Position numbers and translations under genes: made by a program
Assembly (NCBI RefSeq): GCF_937616625.2
Contig: NC_065577.1
Coordinates: 2,335,001 to 2,399,000, forward strand
From: Mercurialis annua
Lineage: Eukaryota; Streptophyta; Magnoliopsida; Malpighiales; Euphorbiaceae
Reading direction: 5' to 3'
Length of the DNA stretch: 64,000 bases
Shown: positions 26,101 to 35,943 of the stretch, piece after piece
Layout: each line of letters begins with the position of its first letter
Numbering within the stretch: the stretch's first letter is position 1
The notes under the pieces: model-generated
Databases searched by the model: none
The model's input: only the letters and a program-made list of their open reading frames with translations
What the model was told of the DNA's origin: nothing

Positions 26101-27539
26101 CTTTTGGCCAAGGCAAGGACTTTTTTTCTGTTTTATTGTTGCTGTGATTGTATTGTTGTTTGAATTCTTTTTATTTTGTACTTTCTGTACCAGGTGGTGT
26201 TCTCTTTAAGATTTACATTGTTGGTGAATCTATAAAGGTCGTTCGACGTTTCTCTCTGCCTAATGTCAGTAATTGTGAGCTAGAAAAAGTTGCGGGTGTG
26301 CTTCGTTTTCCTAGGGTCTCGTCTGCCGCAGCTTCTGCAGATGATGCAGATTTGGATCCTTCTGTTGGTGGTAAAGCTTTTTGTTCTTGAAACTTCACAT
26401 TTGTTTCTATGGGGGTGAATGAAAAAATTGACTTTACTGCTAAAGTAGTATTATAATGTGTCCGGTCTACCCTTTTTTTTTCCTAGTCGTAAGGGATGTA
26501 CTTGCTCTGTTATAGTTTACTTTTTTGTTCCCAACTTGAAATTCTGTTAAGACGGTTGCATTAATTCTCTTAATTTTAGCCCGTGTCATGTGGTATCACA
26601 AGGCTGAACATAGTGAGCTAGTTTTATATTCATAAACGTAGTGGATTATTCTTATGCGTCTGTAGTATGACTTATAATTTGGTTGAGGTATTTCTCATTT
26701 TGTATTATTCTGGTACCTTCTTGCAGAACTTCCTCCACTTCCTTTACTGGAGAAGCTAGCAAGCGAGCTTCGTCGTCGACTGGTAACCTTTCTCTCTTCT
26801 CTTTCATTGTATTTCTCTTACTGCTTTATCTACCTCTATGTTTTTTTACAAATTCATTTTAATGCATTTTTCAGGGTCTCCAATTGTTCAACATCGATAT
26901 GATTCGCGAGCATGGGACTAAAGATGTATTCTATGTGATTGACATTAACTACTTTCCTGGCAAGTAATCTATCTTTATGAATTTGTCTTCAAGTTTCTAA
27001 TTTGTAGGATCATCAGTGTCTTGCTGTTTTTTTGGTATGATTTGGGCCCTCTGTTCTGTGCTTCTCAAACTGTTTTCGTACTTACAGAAATATTTCAGTC
27101 TATTTTTGTTGTGAAGTTAAAAAAATGGAATATGAACCCTTATGATTTGGTATTTTTTTGACCTAGTAATCATTCTATTGAAAAGCTGTAATCAGGAAAC
27201 TAGTTGCGACCAGAAAATTTCTTGCTGAATTTTCTTTACACGACTATGCTGTTGAAAATAATAATTTTATTGAAGCTGTCATACCTAGAGATTTTTCAGA
27301 TTAACCTGCATTTGTAGTGGAATGGAGTGTTTGTATTTTATGTTTAGTTAGTCTCATGCGATGTCTGGAATGTTCGCTTGGTGTATGTTTTCATGTCTAC
27401 TTTGTTATTAGACACAGATGATTTGACATCACTGCAATTTATTGCAGGTTATGGGAAAATGCCGGATTATGAGTACATTTTCACCGATTTCTTGCTGAGC
27501 CTACCGCAGAACAAGTCTAAAAGGAGACCTTCGACATGA
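23106..27539 (+). CDS. ITPK3: Inositol-tetrakisphosphate 1-kinase (ITPK, inositol 1,3,4-trisphosphate 5/6-kinase)
   Basis: ATP-grasp kinase acting on inositol tris/tetrakisphosphates in phytic-acid and inositol pyrophosphate metabolism. Ten exons: 23106-23266, 24842-24923, 25222-25254, 25419-25539, 25684-25776, 25975-26094, 26194-26370, 26727-26782, 26875-26959, 27448-27539; the frame closes at 339 aa, usual length. Motifs: [15 protein letters not shown] near the N-terminus, [52 protein letters not shown] (ATP-binding lysine region), [23 protein letters not shown], and metal ligands D289, D304 and N306 in FNIDMI and [17 protein letters not shown]. Intron 9 has a GC donor (CCTG|GCAAGT), placed by the invariant FPGYG junction. 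Introns carry a CT microsatellite (24971-24996) and a half TIR element. The family is certain; the paralogue (ITPK3-like, from remembered resemblance) is less so. Confidence 0.94.
23328..23650. repeat. TIR-family half element (copy B) and tandem duplication in ITPK intron 1
   Basis: ctaggtagcacggacac at 23328 matches the left end of the tagcacggac family; no right end is seen. Two successive copies follow, of a block containing aaatgaagtt, tccaaaacgccacgg/ttcaaaatgccacgg, aatgaagtgttt and aacatcaagattcttgatt (near 23400-23510 and 23520-23640). Confidence 0.65.
24971..24996. repeat. CT microsatellite in ITPK intron 2
   Basis: About 13 CT units, followed by cccacgcgcacacagagag. A likely length polymorphism. 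Confidence 0.9.
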
Positions 27540-28970
27540 ACTGAAAACAAAACGAACTCCGTTGTATATGAATGTTCGGTGCCGGTCAAAATCTCTTCTC
27601 TTGCAAAATCGAAGAACAGTCAATTTCTTTAGCTTCTGTAATTACTGAATGGGTATGAAATGCCCTTTTGCTCAAGCCACTACCATGTGAAGCAGGTTCT
27701 TGCTGTTAATTCAGCTGTTCTTTTTCTGATATTGGTACTGTTTTTAGGCGAAATGAGCAAATTCCGCCCCTGGTATGTCTGCATATCGGCCGACAGGAGT
27801 TCCCGTGTTATTCATATCAGTTGTATGAGTGACTCCTGTTGGCAATATATCGGATGGAACATATTCAATAATACATGAACTGGCTGGGTTGCATTTTACC
27901 CCATTTTTTATCAATCTTTTTGCCTTAATTCTTTTATATTTCATCTGTTTTTTATATGCCATTTTTTATCAATCATTTTCTTTGGTATTAAAGTGTAAGT
28001 TTGTTGTTAGTGGAAACCATAGTGTTCATGTGAAGATCTCTTGTTTATAGTATTTGTTTTTTTAAAATTAGTTTTTTCATTACAGGAAAGATCAAATTAG
28101 ATAGTACAAAGGATATATTATTTCCTTCAGTATTAAAGTTTGTTTGTTTTTTCATTACAGGAAAGATCAAATTATTATTTAAAAAGGATATATCATTATT
28201 TGTCAACTATTTTTTGAAATGCTTAAATTGCTACTTTTAAAGAAGGTGGATTTTTTTTTTAATTTATTAGCCAATTGTTTTATAATTTTTTAGTGATCTT
28301 GAAATGGCCGAAGAGGTTTTATAATTTAATGAAACGATCATTTCCTTCGCAAATTTTTTAAAAAAGTAAAAAATATTTTTTACTATTTAGATTTAGTTAA
28401 AAATATTTTACAAAAATAGCAAGAAAAAATTGCAGAAAAGATTGCAATTTTAAATTTATTTTGAACATTTATATTTTTACTCTTTTACTCTAATGGTTTT
28501 AGTTGTATTAGTCTATTTTTAAATATCCTGTTTTGACAACTGCATACTTTTTTTTTCTTTTCCCTTCTCTTTTTCTTTCCTTTTTTATTTTTTCTTCTTC
28601 CTTTTCATTTTCTTCTTCTACTTTACATTTTTGTTGTTTTCTTTTATTTTATTTCATTTAATGGTGTTCTTTAGCAAATTTTATATAACTTTTTCTATAA
28701 TTCATCTAATAATTTCGGTATATAACAAACAATAAAAATACAAAGTAAATAAGAAATCACTGATAAAAAATTGATCGAATTTGTCTCAATTTTTTTTTAA
28801 AACTGAATGTTTCACAATAGCCACCGGTATCCTTTATTCTAGATTTTATTCTTCTTCTTTCTATCTTTTTATCTGTTAATTTTTAATTTTTATTGACAAT
28901 TTTGTTTATTATCAAAGACTATTGTAAATTGTTTGAAATTATTTTTAAATACATGTTGCAAATAGAATTA
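27540..28970. other. ITPK 3' flank; direct repeat
   Basis: Contains the probable ITPK 3' UTR. A direct duplication of about 55 bases (ttttttcattacaggaaaga near 28070 and 28148) follows, then T-rich sequence with a TTTTC-rich tract at 28545-28660. No gene is supported. Confidence 0.55.
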
Positions 28971-29099
28971 AAGACGTGCATTTCAATCCTAAAGCATTTA
29001 GGAAAAATAAAAAATCTTAGATATCTCATATTATATAATAAAGATGAAGAGGGAGAAAACAAAATATATTTTTCTGAACACCTTAAAAAATTATCATAA
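28970..29099 (+). pseudogene. TNL relic 1 (start of LRR-side exon 3)
   Basis: The frame reads KTCISILKHLGKIKNLRYLI followed by LYNKDEEGENKIYFSEHL. This aligns with exon 3 of the cluster TNL genes (in TNL-2, KDVQSSPKAFEKMENLRYLI and LYDKDEEGGNKIHLSDHL). The frame stops after KKLS and no NB-ARC or LRR sequence flanks it. It is an isolated exon fragment 11-12 kb upstream of the cluster, in the same orientation, closest by eye to TNL-2. Confidence 0.85.
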
Positions 29100-29204
29100 C
29101 TATATTAAAAAAAGTAAAAAATTTATTGTTTATTGTTTATTTTTGATTTTTGATTTTTTTTTTGTTTTATTTAATATGCAATATTTTTTTATATCTTAAT
29201 ACAT

Positions 29205-29310
29205 TTGGATCAATTTCATGACATGGCATATTCTATGATAAAAATGACGAGAAACAAAAATAAAATACATCTTTCTAAACGCCATAAAAACTTGCCACAA
29301 TTATATTAAG
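29205..29310 (+). pseudogene. TNL relic 2, second copy of the same exon fragment
   Basis: tctatgataaaaatgacgag followed by aaaataaaatacatctttct and aacgccataaaaact repeats relic 1 and the TNL exon 3 pattern (tatgataaagatgaagag, aaaatacatctttctga), with many substitutions. The following ttatattaagaaaa and ttttggattttttagtttta also echo the sequence after relic 1, so the relic was tandemly duplicated. Confidence 0.6.
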
Positions 29311-29380
29311 AAAATTAATATTTTATTTTTTACTTTTGGATTTTTTAGTTTTATTTTGTATGAAGTGCTTTTATATCTTA

Positions 29381-29697
29381 ATTAGACTTGTTCATGAGTT
29401 GAGTACTCGGCCCTTTCAGGCGCGTCCCTTTATGGCCAAGCTTGAACATTAGTTTTGTGTTCCAAACCCGAGCACGAAAAAAGCATGCTATTTGATAGGC
29501 GGACTCGAGATTTCATTTTTTTACAATTTTTATGCAGGCCCGATAAAAACGGGACCGTTTCCGCTTTATTGAGTGTAAGGGTCGGGTTTGGGTAGAAAAT
29601 ATGAGCTCGGACCGGACTTGAGTCGGGCCTTGGCTTACATAAAAGTTAGTAAAGTCCGTTAAGCTCGGTTCGAACCCGGCCTATGGACATATCTAAT
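29381..29697. mobile_element. MITE-like TIR element
   Basis: The left end attagacttgttcatgagtt with ctcggcccttt and the right end (inverse of ggcctatggacatatctaat) are imperfect inverted repeats. The interior is GC-richer than its surroundings (gggtcgggtttggg). About 317 bp, no ORF. Confidence 0.6.
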
Positions 29698-30102
29698 CCT
29701 AATAAATGTTATTGTTAAAATTTAATTATTAATTATTAACAAAGTATTAGTTTTATGTAATATTGTAAGGTAAAATAGAATACAAAATATAAGTTAGCAT
29801 GAGAACAATCAAAATATAAATAATTAAAATTGATAGTTTAATATTTCAGAGAGGAAAGAACCTAATATTTTACTCTAATACAACAATATATATAAAACTT
29901 TAAAGAGTAGAGAATCTAATATTAGTTTCATTTCATATTTTAATACATTTGGATCAATTCGGCAACATGACATAATATAGGGGTGAAGTCACACTTTTTT
30001 TACCAAAGATACTTATACGAGTGGCGTATGAGTGATTCAATCTAAAAAAACTGAACCTAAATAGAGTGGCGTACTCTTTTTCCCACTTTATCAACTGCAA
30101 CA

Positions 30103-30126
30103 GAAACCTAACCCTAACCCTAAAAC
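30103..30126 (+). promoter_or_regulatory. Telo-box-like repeats just upstream of the UBA2 start
   Basis: aacctaaccctaaccctaaa lies 20-40 bases before the ATG at 30144, in the likely 5' UTR. Short AAACCCTAA-type motifs are common near the starts of plant genes for translation and RNA-processing factors. The motif is seen directly; its role here is inferred. Confidence 0.6.
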
Positions 30127-30143
30127 TCACAGTACAATCAACA

Positions 30144-31550
30144 ATGGCAAAGAAGCGAAAGCACGACGCTAAAGCCGCCACCGCCGCGGAGTCAGCAGAA
30201 CCGCCGCAGAAGCTCCAGCACCAAGAAGAAGAAGCCGAGCCAGAGCAACAAAAACAAGAACTCGTAGACGAAGAATACGAACAAGAAGTCGAAGAAATCG
30301 AGGAAGAAGTAGAAGAAGAAGAAGCCGACGGAGACGAGGTTCCCGGCGATCAAGAAATTAAGGACGATAACGATGGCGGCGACGACGATGACGATGATGA
30401 TCCGATTGAGAAATTGCTTGAGCCGTTTGGGAAGGAGCAGATACTGAATCTTCTAAAGGAAGCTTCTGATAAGCACACTGACGTGGCGGATCGGATTCGG
30501 AAAATAGCTGACGCTGATCCGGCGCATAGGAAGATATTTGTGCACGGACTTGGTTGGGATGCTACGGAGGAAACCCTAATTAATTCTTTTAAGCAGTTCG
30601 GTGAAATTGAGGATTGTAAGGCGGTTTGCGATAAGGTTACGGGGAAATGTAAAGGTTACGGTTTTATTCTGTTTAAGAAACGAAGTGGTGCTCGTAAGGC
30701 GTTGGTGGAGCCGCAGAAGAAGATTGGGAATCGGATTACTTCGTCTCAGTTGGCGTCCACTGGTCCGGTTCCTGGAGCTGGAGCGCCGAGTGGGCAGAGC
30801 GGGTTTCAGCCGCAAGTGTCTGAGTTTACTCAGAGGAAGATTTATGTGAGTAATGTTGGGGCGGATTTGGATCCTAATGCGCTAATGAGTTTCTTTGCGA
30901 AGTTTGGGGAGATTGAGGAAGGTCCTTTAGGTTTAGATAAGGTAACAGGGAAGCCGAAAGGGTTTTGTTTGTTTGTGTATAAGAGTAGTGAGAGTGCTCG
31001 GAGAGCGCTTGAGGAGCCCCATAAGAATTTCGAAGGTCATGTTTTGCATTGTCAGAAGGCTGTTGATGGACCTAGACATGGGAAATCGCAGCACCAGCCG
31101 CAACATCATCATCATAATGCTCAAAAATCTCATTATAATCGAAATGGGAATCCTGGCGGTTATAATGCTCCTGGTCCAGCGCATTTGATGGCGCCGTCTG
31201 CTCGACCGGGATTTGGGTTTAATCAAGGAGCTGCTGGAGCAGCTGCTTTGAATCCTGCACTTGGACAGGCGTTATCGGCATTGCTTGCTAGTCAGGGTGC
31301 TGGATTGAATCTTAATTTGTTAGGAAATTTAGGTTCTGCTGCTGGGGTTAACCAGGGTGGTGTGCCTGGGGCAGCAACTGGGATACAGAGTGGATATGGT
31401 ACTCAAGCGAGTCCAGGAGTGATTGGATATGGGAATCAGGGAATGATGCAGGGTGGTTACTCAAGTCAGCAGGTGGGGCAGGGTAGTTCTGGAAGAGGGC
31501 AGCATGGTGTTGGCCAATATGGTGGTGGAGGGCCTTACATCGGTCAGTAG
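30144..31550 (+). CDS. UBA2A: UBP1-associated protein 2 (UBA2)-type RNA-binding protein
   Basis: Nuclear hnRNP-like protein; family members bind U-rich 3' UTRs with UBP1 and act in mRNA stability and stress/wound responses. Single exon, 468 aa. Start chosen at MAKKRKHDAK (30144): basic nuclear-signal-like N-terminus at the family's usual position. An in-frame ATG at 30066 would add 26 residues lying over the probable 5' UTR. Layout: acidic region about 28-86 ending in an Asp run; conserved IEKLLEPFGKEQILNLLKEA (about 88-107); RRM1 about 130-205 with RNP2 IFVHGL and RNP1 KGYGFILF; RRM2 about 232-305 with RNP2 IYVSNV and RNP1 KGFCLFVY; a His run near 321; Gly/Gln/Ala-rich low-complexity tail. 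RNP1 of RRM2 has Cys-Leu where an aromatic is common. UBA2a versus UBA2b is judged from memory. Confidence 0.93.
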   Translation: MAKKRKHDAKAATAAESAEPPQKLQHQEEEAEPEQQKQELVDEEYEQEVEEIEEEVEEEEADGDEVPGDQEIKDDNDGGDDDDDDDPIEKLLEPFGKEQILNLLKEASDKHTDVADRIRKIADADPAHRKIFVHGLGWDATEETLINSFKQFGEIEDCKAVCDKVTGKCKGYGFILFKKRSGARKALVEPQKKIGNRITSSQLASTGPVPGAGAPSGQSGFQPQVSEFTQRKIYVSNVGADLDPNALMSFFAKFGEIEEGPLGLDKVTGKPKGFCLFVYKSSESARRALEEPHKNFEGHVLHCQKAVDGPRHGKSQHQPQHHHHNAQKSHYNRNGNPGGYNAPGPAHLMAPSARPGFGFNQGAAGAAALNPALGQALSALLASQGAGLNLNLLGNLGSAAGVNQGGVPGAATGIQSGYGTQASPGVIGYGNQGMMQGGYSSQQVGQGSSGRGQHGVGQYGGGGPYIGQ

Positions 31551-31622
31551 AAAAGGTTCTCTCTTCGGTAAGATATGCTTGCAAAGTTTCATGTCGAGTT
31601 TTGTTAATGACGAGAAAATATA

Positions 31623-31625
<3 letters not shown>

Positions 31626-31657
<32 letters not shown>

Positions 31658-31674
31658 CATACACACACACACAC
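31626..31674. repeat. Compound microsatellite (TA)n(CATA)n(CA)n
   Basis: About 13 TA units grade into two CATA units and then about seven CA units, 75 bases after the UBA2 stop codon. Hypermutable tract in the 3' UTR or its first intron. Confidence 0.95.
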
Positions 31675-31699
31675 GGGCTCATAGCCTCATACAACACAA

Positions 31700-31826
31700 C
31701 TAGGTAGCATAGACACTTCATTCAATCAACGTGTTTGAAACTTGACGTTTCAGACATGTAACTTCATTTTAATTTAAGAAACCTTAAAATAACAATGTTT
31801 CCTGTGTCCGTCCCTGTGCTACCTAG
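31700..31826. mobile_element. Short TIR element (tagcacggac family), copy C
   Basis: Starts ctaggtagcatagacac and ends gtccctgtgctacctag, near-perfect inverted ends. Length 127 bp. Same family as the copies in the pyruvate kinase and ITPK introns. Confidence 0.75.
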
Positions 31827-33320
31827 CTTCATATCAGTTTCGTTGCATTTGGTCATATTGTTGGGTTGACCAGTTTTCTTTCTCTAATAGTCTTAATTAG
31901 TCTTTATGGTGTTCATGCGATGTGTATACTTCTGTTGGGTTTTAGTATTGATACTTGTTCAATGTTATTGCATCTTCAGTCTCTTTACTTTACTAGCAGT
32001 AGCATTATGCTCATGTCTTTTTAGACTTGATTTTCTCTTGAAAGACTGATTTTACAACTCTGTGTGGTAACAACTCTTGCAACTTGTTTCTTCCCCTTAA
32101 AGGTGAGTTTAATTTTCCCGGAGTTCTTGACAATTCTTGCAGGATTTTGTTATAATTTCTACAACATCGGATGCACTCTGGAGTTCATAGTTTGCCAATT
32201 TAAATTTCTTCATTGATTTCCATCAAATTGATAATACAATGATTTTTTAATGCTAGTGTTTAATTTACCTTTAACTGATGATTTTTTGCCTCTTTTTGTT
32301 GAAGGTTTTTAAATATTGTTTTCGTTTGAAATTGTTGGCTTTATTTGTTTTTACTCATTTTGCAGATCCCTTATAGGTGTATGCATCAGTCTTTTATGTA
32401 ATGGCCTGCCGATTCTTCTGAAGTTTTTGGAGCTTATGCAAATCAAGTCTTTCTAAATATGAACAAATGCTGCTTTTGCTTATTCGAAAGAGGCTCTTAA
32501 ACTGTTTTCTATTTTTTCTACTTAGCTTTGTTTCTTTCGCATTTCCATTGTTTAAAATATTGTATTTGTTACAAGATTAAAAGCTTTGGGAACAATTTTA
32601 CTACTTTCATGAACAATAAGTACTGAGTACTGTTTACAGTGAGCGACTTTGAACAACATTAATCCTAGTTTTCACTGGTTAAGTGGTCTTTGAATTTTTA
32701 CTTCAAATCTCATGGTAATGATTTTCTCTTGCTCGCAAAATGGATTTTGCAGCTTTAGTTTTGTAATATTCGCAACTTTAAATTACTTGTTTGTCTGCAT
32801 GCTCTGAGATTTTAAACATTGCATTGTGTTATACTTGAATTTCTATGATCAGCCAACAATTGAAGCTCAGATTGTATTGAAATATTTTACTGCTGGTCAT
32901 TTTTAATGCTGGTTGAGCGACCATTCTTATTACTAAGTGTGCAGTTGGGTCAAATCAAAGTACATAAAGAAATCCTAACGTTTATTCTTCCTTTGTGCTT
33001 ATAACGTTTTAAGAATTTTCGAAATACGGATTTTGATCAAATGTTTTTAAAGACTGAGTATTTGAAAGACTCTCGAAAAGTTCGTGTTATTGTTCTATTA
33101 AGAGTTTCCATTCTCACTAGGTTTAGTTGATTGGTATCTTGGAAGTTGCCTTACCATTTGACTTGGATGTCATACAGTAATACTTCTTTTTCCAATTTCT
33201 ATTTTTGACCGACTTAATGTCTTTTGGGTTTCATGCACATTTAACTAAATACTAAATCACAAGTTTGCTGATTGCAGTAGAGTCATAGGTGAAATGAACT
33301 TCTTATTTATATTTTCTAGA

Positions 33321-33765
33321 GAGTTTTGACAGTATAGCAGGTGGGATCCAGAAAATTATGGGACTAGGTAATGTAACCGAAGCTCTGGCACAAAGTGTTA
33401 CTGCTAGAGTTGTGACCGTGACAGAGTATGTCAAACAAAATGGTCTCTTAGGACTTGCTCATGGACTTGAGTGTGCGTTCTTGGAATTTATTGTACAGCC
33501 AGTTATTGGAGCATTATGTTATCCTTTTGTCGCAAGAGTTGGCCGCTCAGATGCAACTTGTTTTGAAGCTAGTTCTGAATTGCCAATGCTCTCCTATCGA
33601 GAAGCTGGGAGTGTGTTCTCAGAGAGAAGCCGTTTGACAGGTACAGTAGCTTTTGCTTATTTGCTTTATTTTGTTGTCTATATGAGTGAGCAAGTGAAAA
33701 AAACGGGTTTTTGGATGATCCAGAATGACCACATACCAGAGCTGTTCCATGTTCTCGTCTTCTAA
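33321..33765 (+). CDS. Unidentified open exon(s), possible partial gene
   Basis: After a strong acceptor (ttatattttctag, ending 33320) an open frame reads SFDSIAGGIQKIMGLGNVTE, then QSVTARVVTVTEYVKQNGLL, GLECAFLEFIVQPVIGALCY and YREAGSVFSERSRLTG. A donor-like ACAG|GTACAG follows at about 33640; unspliced, the frame continues through a hydrophobic stretch (TVAFAYLLYFVVYMS) to a stop at 33765. Composition and codon use look genuinely coding and unlike the surrounding AT-rich DNA. I do not recognise the protein. It could be an exon of an unseen gene on this strand, an alternative 3' exon of UBA2, or a captured fragment. The earliest internal ATG is at 33358. Confidence 0.45.
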
Positions 33766-33768
33766 GCT

Positions 33769-34926
33769 CGGTCAGTCCTAATTGAATTATATTTTATCTA
33801 CCAAAATATTTAACCCCTCTTTTTAAGGATATTTTTCTTGCCCTTTTACGGTGATCTAGAGTTCCTGTGTGAAATATGGACAATAGTTAGATCTAGTTTC
33901 AGGCAGGGGCGCGGAGGTAGGGGTGAGGGTGGGCAGCCGCCTCCCTCCGCTTGCTAGAGACCTCCTAAGGGGTATTCCAGTGGCTGGGTCAATCAATGGA
34001 GCTTCCGTTGTTTTTCTTTAGTTGCAGAGTTTCTGCAACTGTTATTTTTATATTTTATTTTCGGTGTCGTTTGGCCTTTTTTCAATTTTTTTGAGGATCA
34101 AACGACTAATAAAAGACCGAATGATATATGAAAATAGGGGAAGCTAAACATCAGCTTCTCTTTTTGTCCCCTCCATATTTCAGTTGTCCTGATTTTTTCA
34201 TTACTAAATTTTGCTCTCCAAGAGTCACAATCCTGGCTCAGCCACTGTTTTTGGCAACGGTTGTGTGCAATAATTTTTCTTGTTTCATTGTATGAGAAGA
34301 TCGAATCTGTTGAATTCCAAAGTATTTTCAACCAAATTGTTTTAAAACCGAATTCTCAGCGGATATATTTGCTCATTGTATTTTGATCCCTGTTGTAAAT
34401 TTGTACGAGCCAATATTAAGAGAGATGAGTTATTTCTTGGAGCAAATGTGAAGATTCCACAATTGGAACAGAAGGGCTATTACTTGCTATAGGTTAATTT
34501 GAGATTCTATGAGCTATTTTATTTTGCTTAGTCTGTAATTATAAGCATAATTGATGATAAAAAAAAATTGCCATTTCAGTTTCTTGTGTGCTTGTTCTCT
34601 CGGCAGTCAGCATTTCATTGTTGAATCACATGCCAAACTCATTCTTTAGTAAAATGGGAAATTTAAGTTTCTTTGTATAGCAAAAATACCAAATATAAAA
34701 ATGTAAACTACATAAAAACATTTTGAAATTAAATTGATCGATTCTTTTGAGTTACAATGTCTACTCAAGCTATGGTTTAAACATACTTTTGTTGAATCTT
34801 GAATTAATTGTTTAAAGAAGTGGTAAACAATTAAAAAACAACATAAAAACATTATAAAGTCTGTCATCTTCCTTGTTTTGGTTGATGCAAAACAATATCA
34901 AGTGCATTATTTAATTTGAAATTAAT
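33769..34926. other. Intergenic, no gene seen
   Basis: Probable 3' flank of the unidentified exon. A locally GC-rich patch (ggcgcggaggtaggggtgag near 33907) resembles a repeat fragment. No supported ORF. Confidence 0.5.
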
Positions 34927-35212
34927 TGCTCTCTGTTTTGAAATATTGTCCCCTTCAGAAAATGTTTTTGTTTTATAATATTTGTCATTTTAAAATATCA
35001 AAAAAAGTATTTTATTGCTATTATTCTACAGTATTTCTTATTAATTTATTGAAATAATACAAAAGTACAAATAAAGAGTTAAAATAATTAATGTTAACAA
35101 GTTTTAGAACGAGTTAATTTAGTAAAAATACTTATAAGTTTAGATATGTTTATTGTTTTTTTAATTTGTGTGAAAATGCCTAAAGCGACCACTATTTTAA
35201 AACAGAGGGAGT
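34927..35212. mobile_element. Degenerate Stowaway-like MITE
   Basis: The left end gctctctgttttgaaatatt is the inverse of the right end actattttaaaacagagggagta, adjacent to TA. No coding capacity. Confidence 0.6.
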
Positions 35213-35214
35213 AC

Positions 35215-35943
35215 TCTTTTTATTTTAAATTGATATGCAGTGTTTTAAATTATAAACTTTTAATTATTAGTTAAATAATTACATATTACACATATACGTA
35301 TTAATTATAGTTCAATGCTTTCTCTACTCTAAAATGGTAGGTCGTTTGAATAATTATGATAATTTGGTTAAGAGATTCTTTTAATTTAATCTTTCAATAA
35401 TTTTTTTAAATATATAAATAATATGTTATGATTAGTTTTTTTTCCGCTTAAATACACAAAAAATCACCAACTTTTGCGTGTTTTTAGTACTTAACATAAT
35501 CTTTTAATTTTGGTAAAAAAAACATGAACTTTCAAAATTTTGCAATTAAAGACATCAGAACCGTTTTGGGTGAAAAATGACACCGTTTTACATTAAAACG
35601 ACGCCGTTTTTAATGTAAAATAATACTATTTTTCAAAATAAAACACACATGGTCTTAATTGCAAAAAATTGGAAAGTTCATGTTAAATATGCGAAAATTA
35701 AAATATTATGTTAAATACCAAAAACAAGCGAAAGTTGGTGATTTTTTTGTGCATTTAAGTCTTTTTTTTATCGGTGTGTTTTGCATTATATTTTTTCTAT
35801 GAATGGAGAAATTAATTTATTTGAGAAAACTATGCACATTTACTATCAATTGAGATTTATAATTTCAAAATTATTTATCAAAAACAAAAGTAAGTTATAA
35901 TTTGAAATATAAATAAGGTGGCCTATCAATTAAGAACGGAGAG
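35215..35943. mobile_element. Stowaway-like element interrupted by a fold-back
   Basis: The left end ctctttttattttaaattga and the right end (inverse of tcaattaagaacggagag) match the family of 20513-20786. Inside, 35434-35769 is a separate fold-back with arms cttaaatacacaaaaaatca and the inverse gatttttttgtgcatttaag, indicating a nested insertion. Confidence 0.55.
35434..35769. mobile_element. Fold-back element 5 (nested)
   Basis: The outer arms are inverted over about 40 bases (aaatcaccaacttttgcgtg and its inverse cgaaagttggtgattt). Further pairing includes catgaactttc with gaaagttcatg and gacaccgttttacattaaaa with its partner. No ORF. Confidence 0.75.

Larger units (their letters stand above)
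31551..33320 (+). other. UBA2 3' UTR region, probably with intron(s)
   Basis: A good donor, CTTCG|GTAAGA, lies at 31568-31569, just after the stop. Candidate acceptors are TTTTGCAG at 32364 and ATTGCAG near 33276. UBA2 genes in Arabidopsis are known for alternatively spliced 3' UTR introns, so a spliced 3' UTR here is plausible, but the exact exons cannot be fixed without transcripts. It also holds a microsatellite and a TIR element. Confidence 0.5.

Noticed and set aside
30066..30143. Longer UBA2 start adding 26 residues
   Set aside because: The extra segment covers the telo-box-like 5' leader, and family proteins begin with the basic MAKKRK-type sequence.
30576..31226. Open frames antisense to or shifted within UBA2
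   Set aside because: Shadows of a GC-richer coding exon; no family motifs and no independent splice or start context.
31348..31721. Minus-strand frames with MCVCVCMYIYIYIYIY
   Set aside because: Pure translation of the TA/CA microsatellite.
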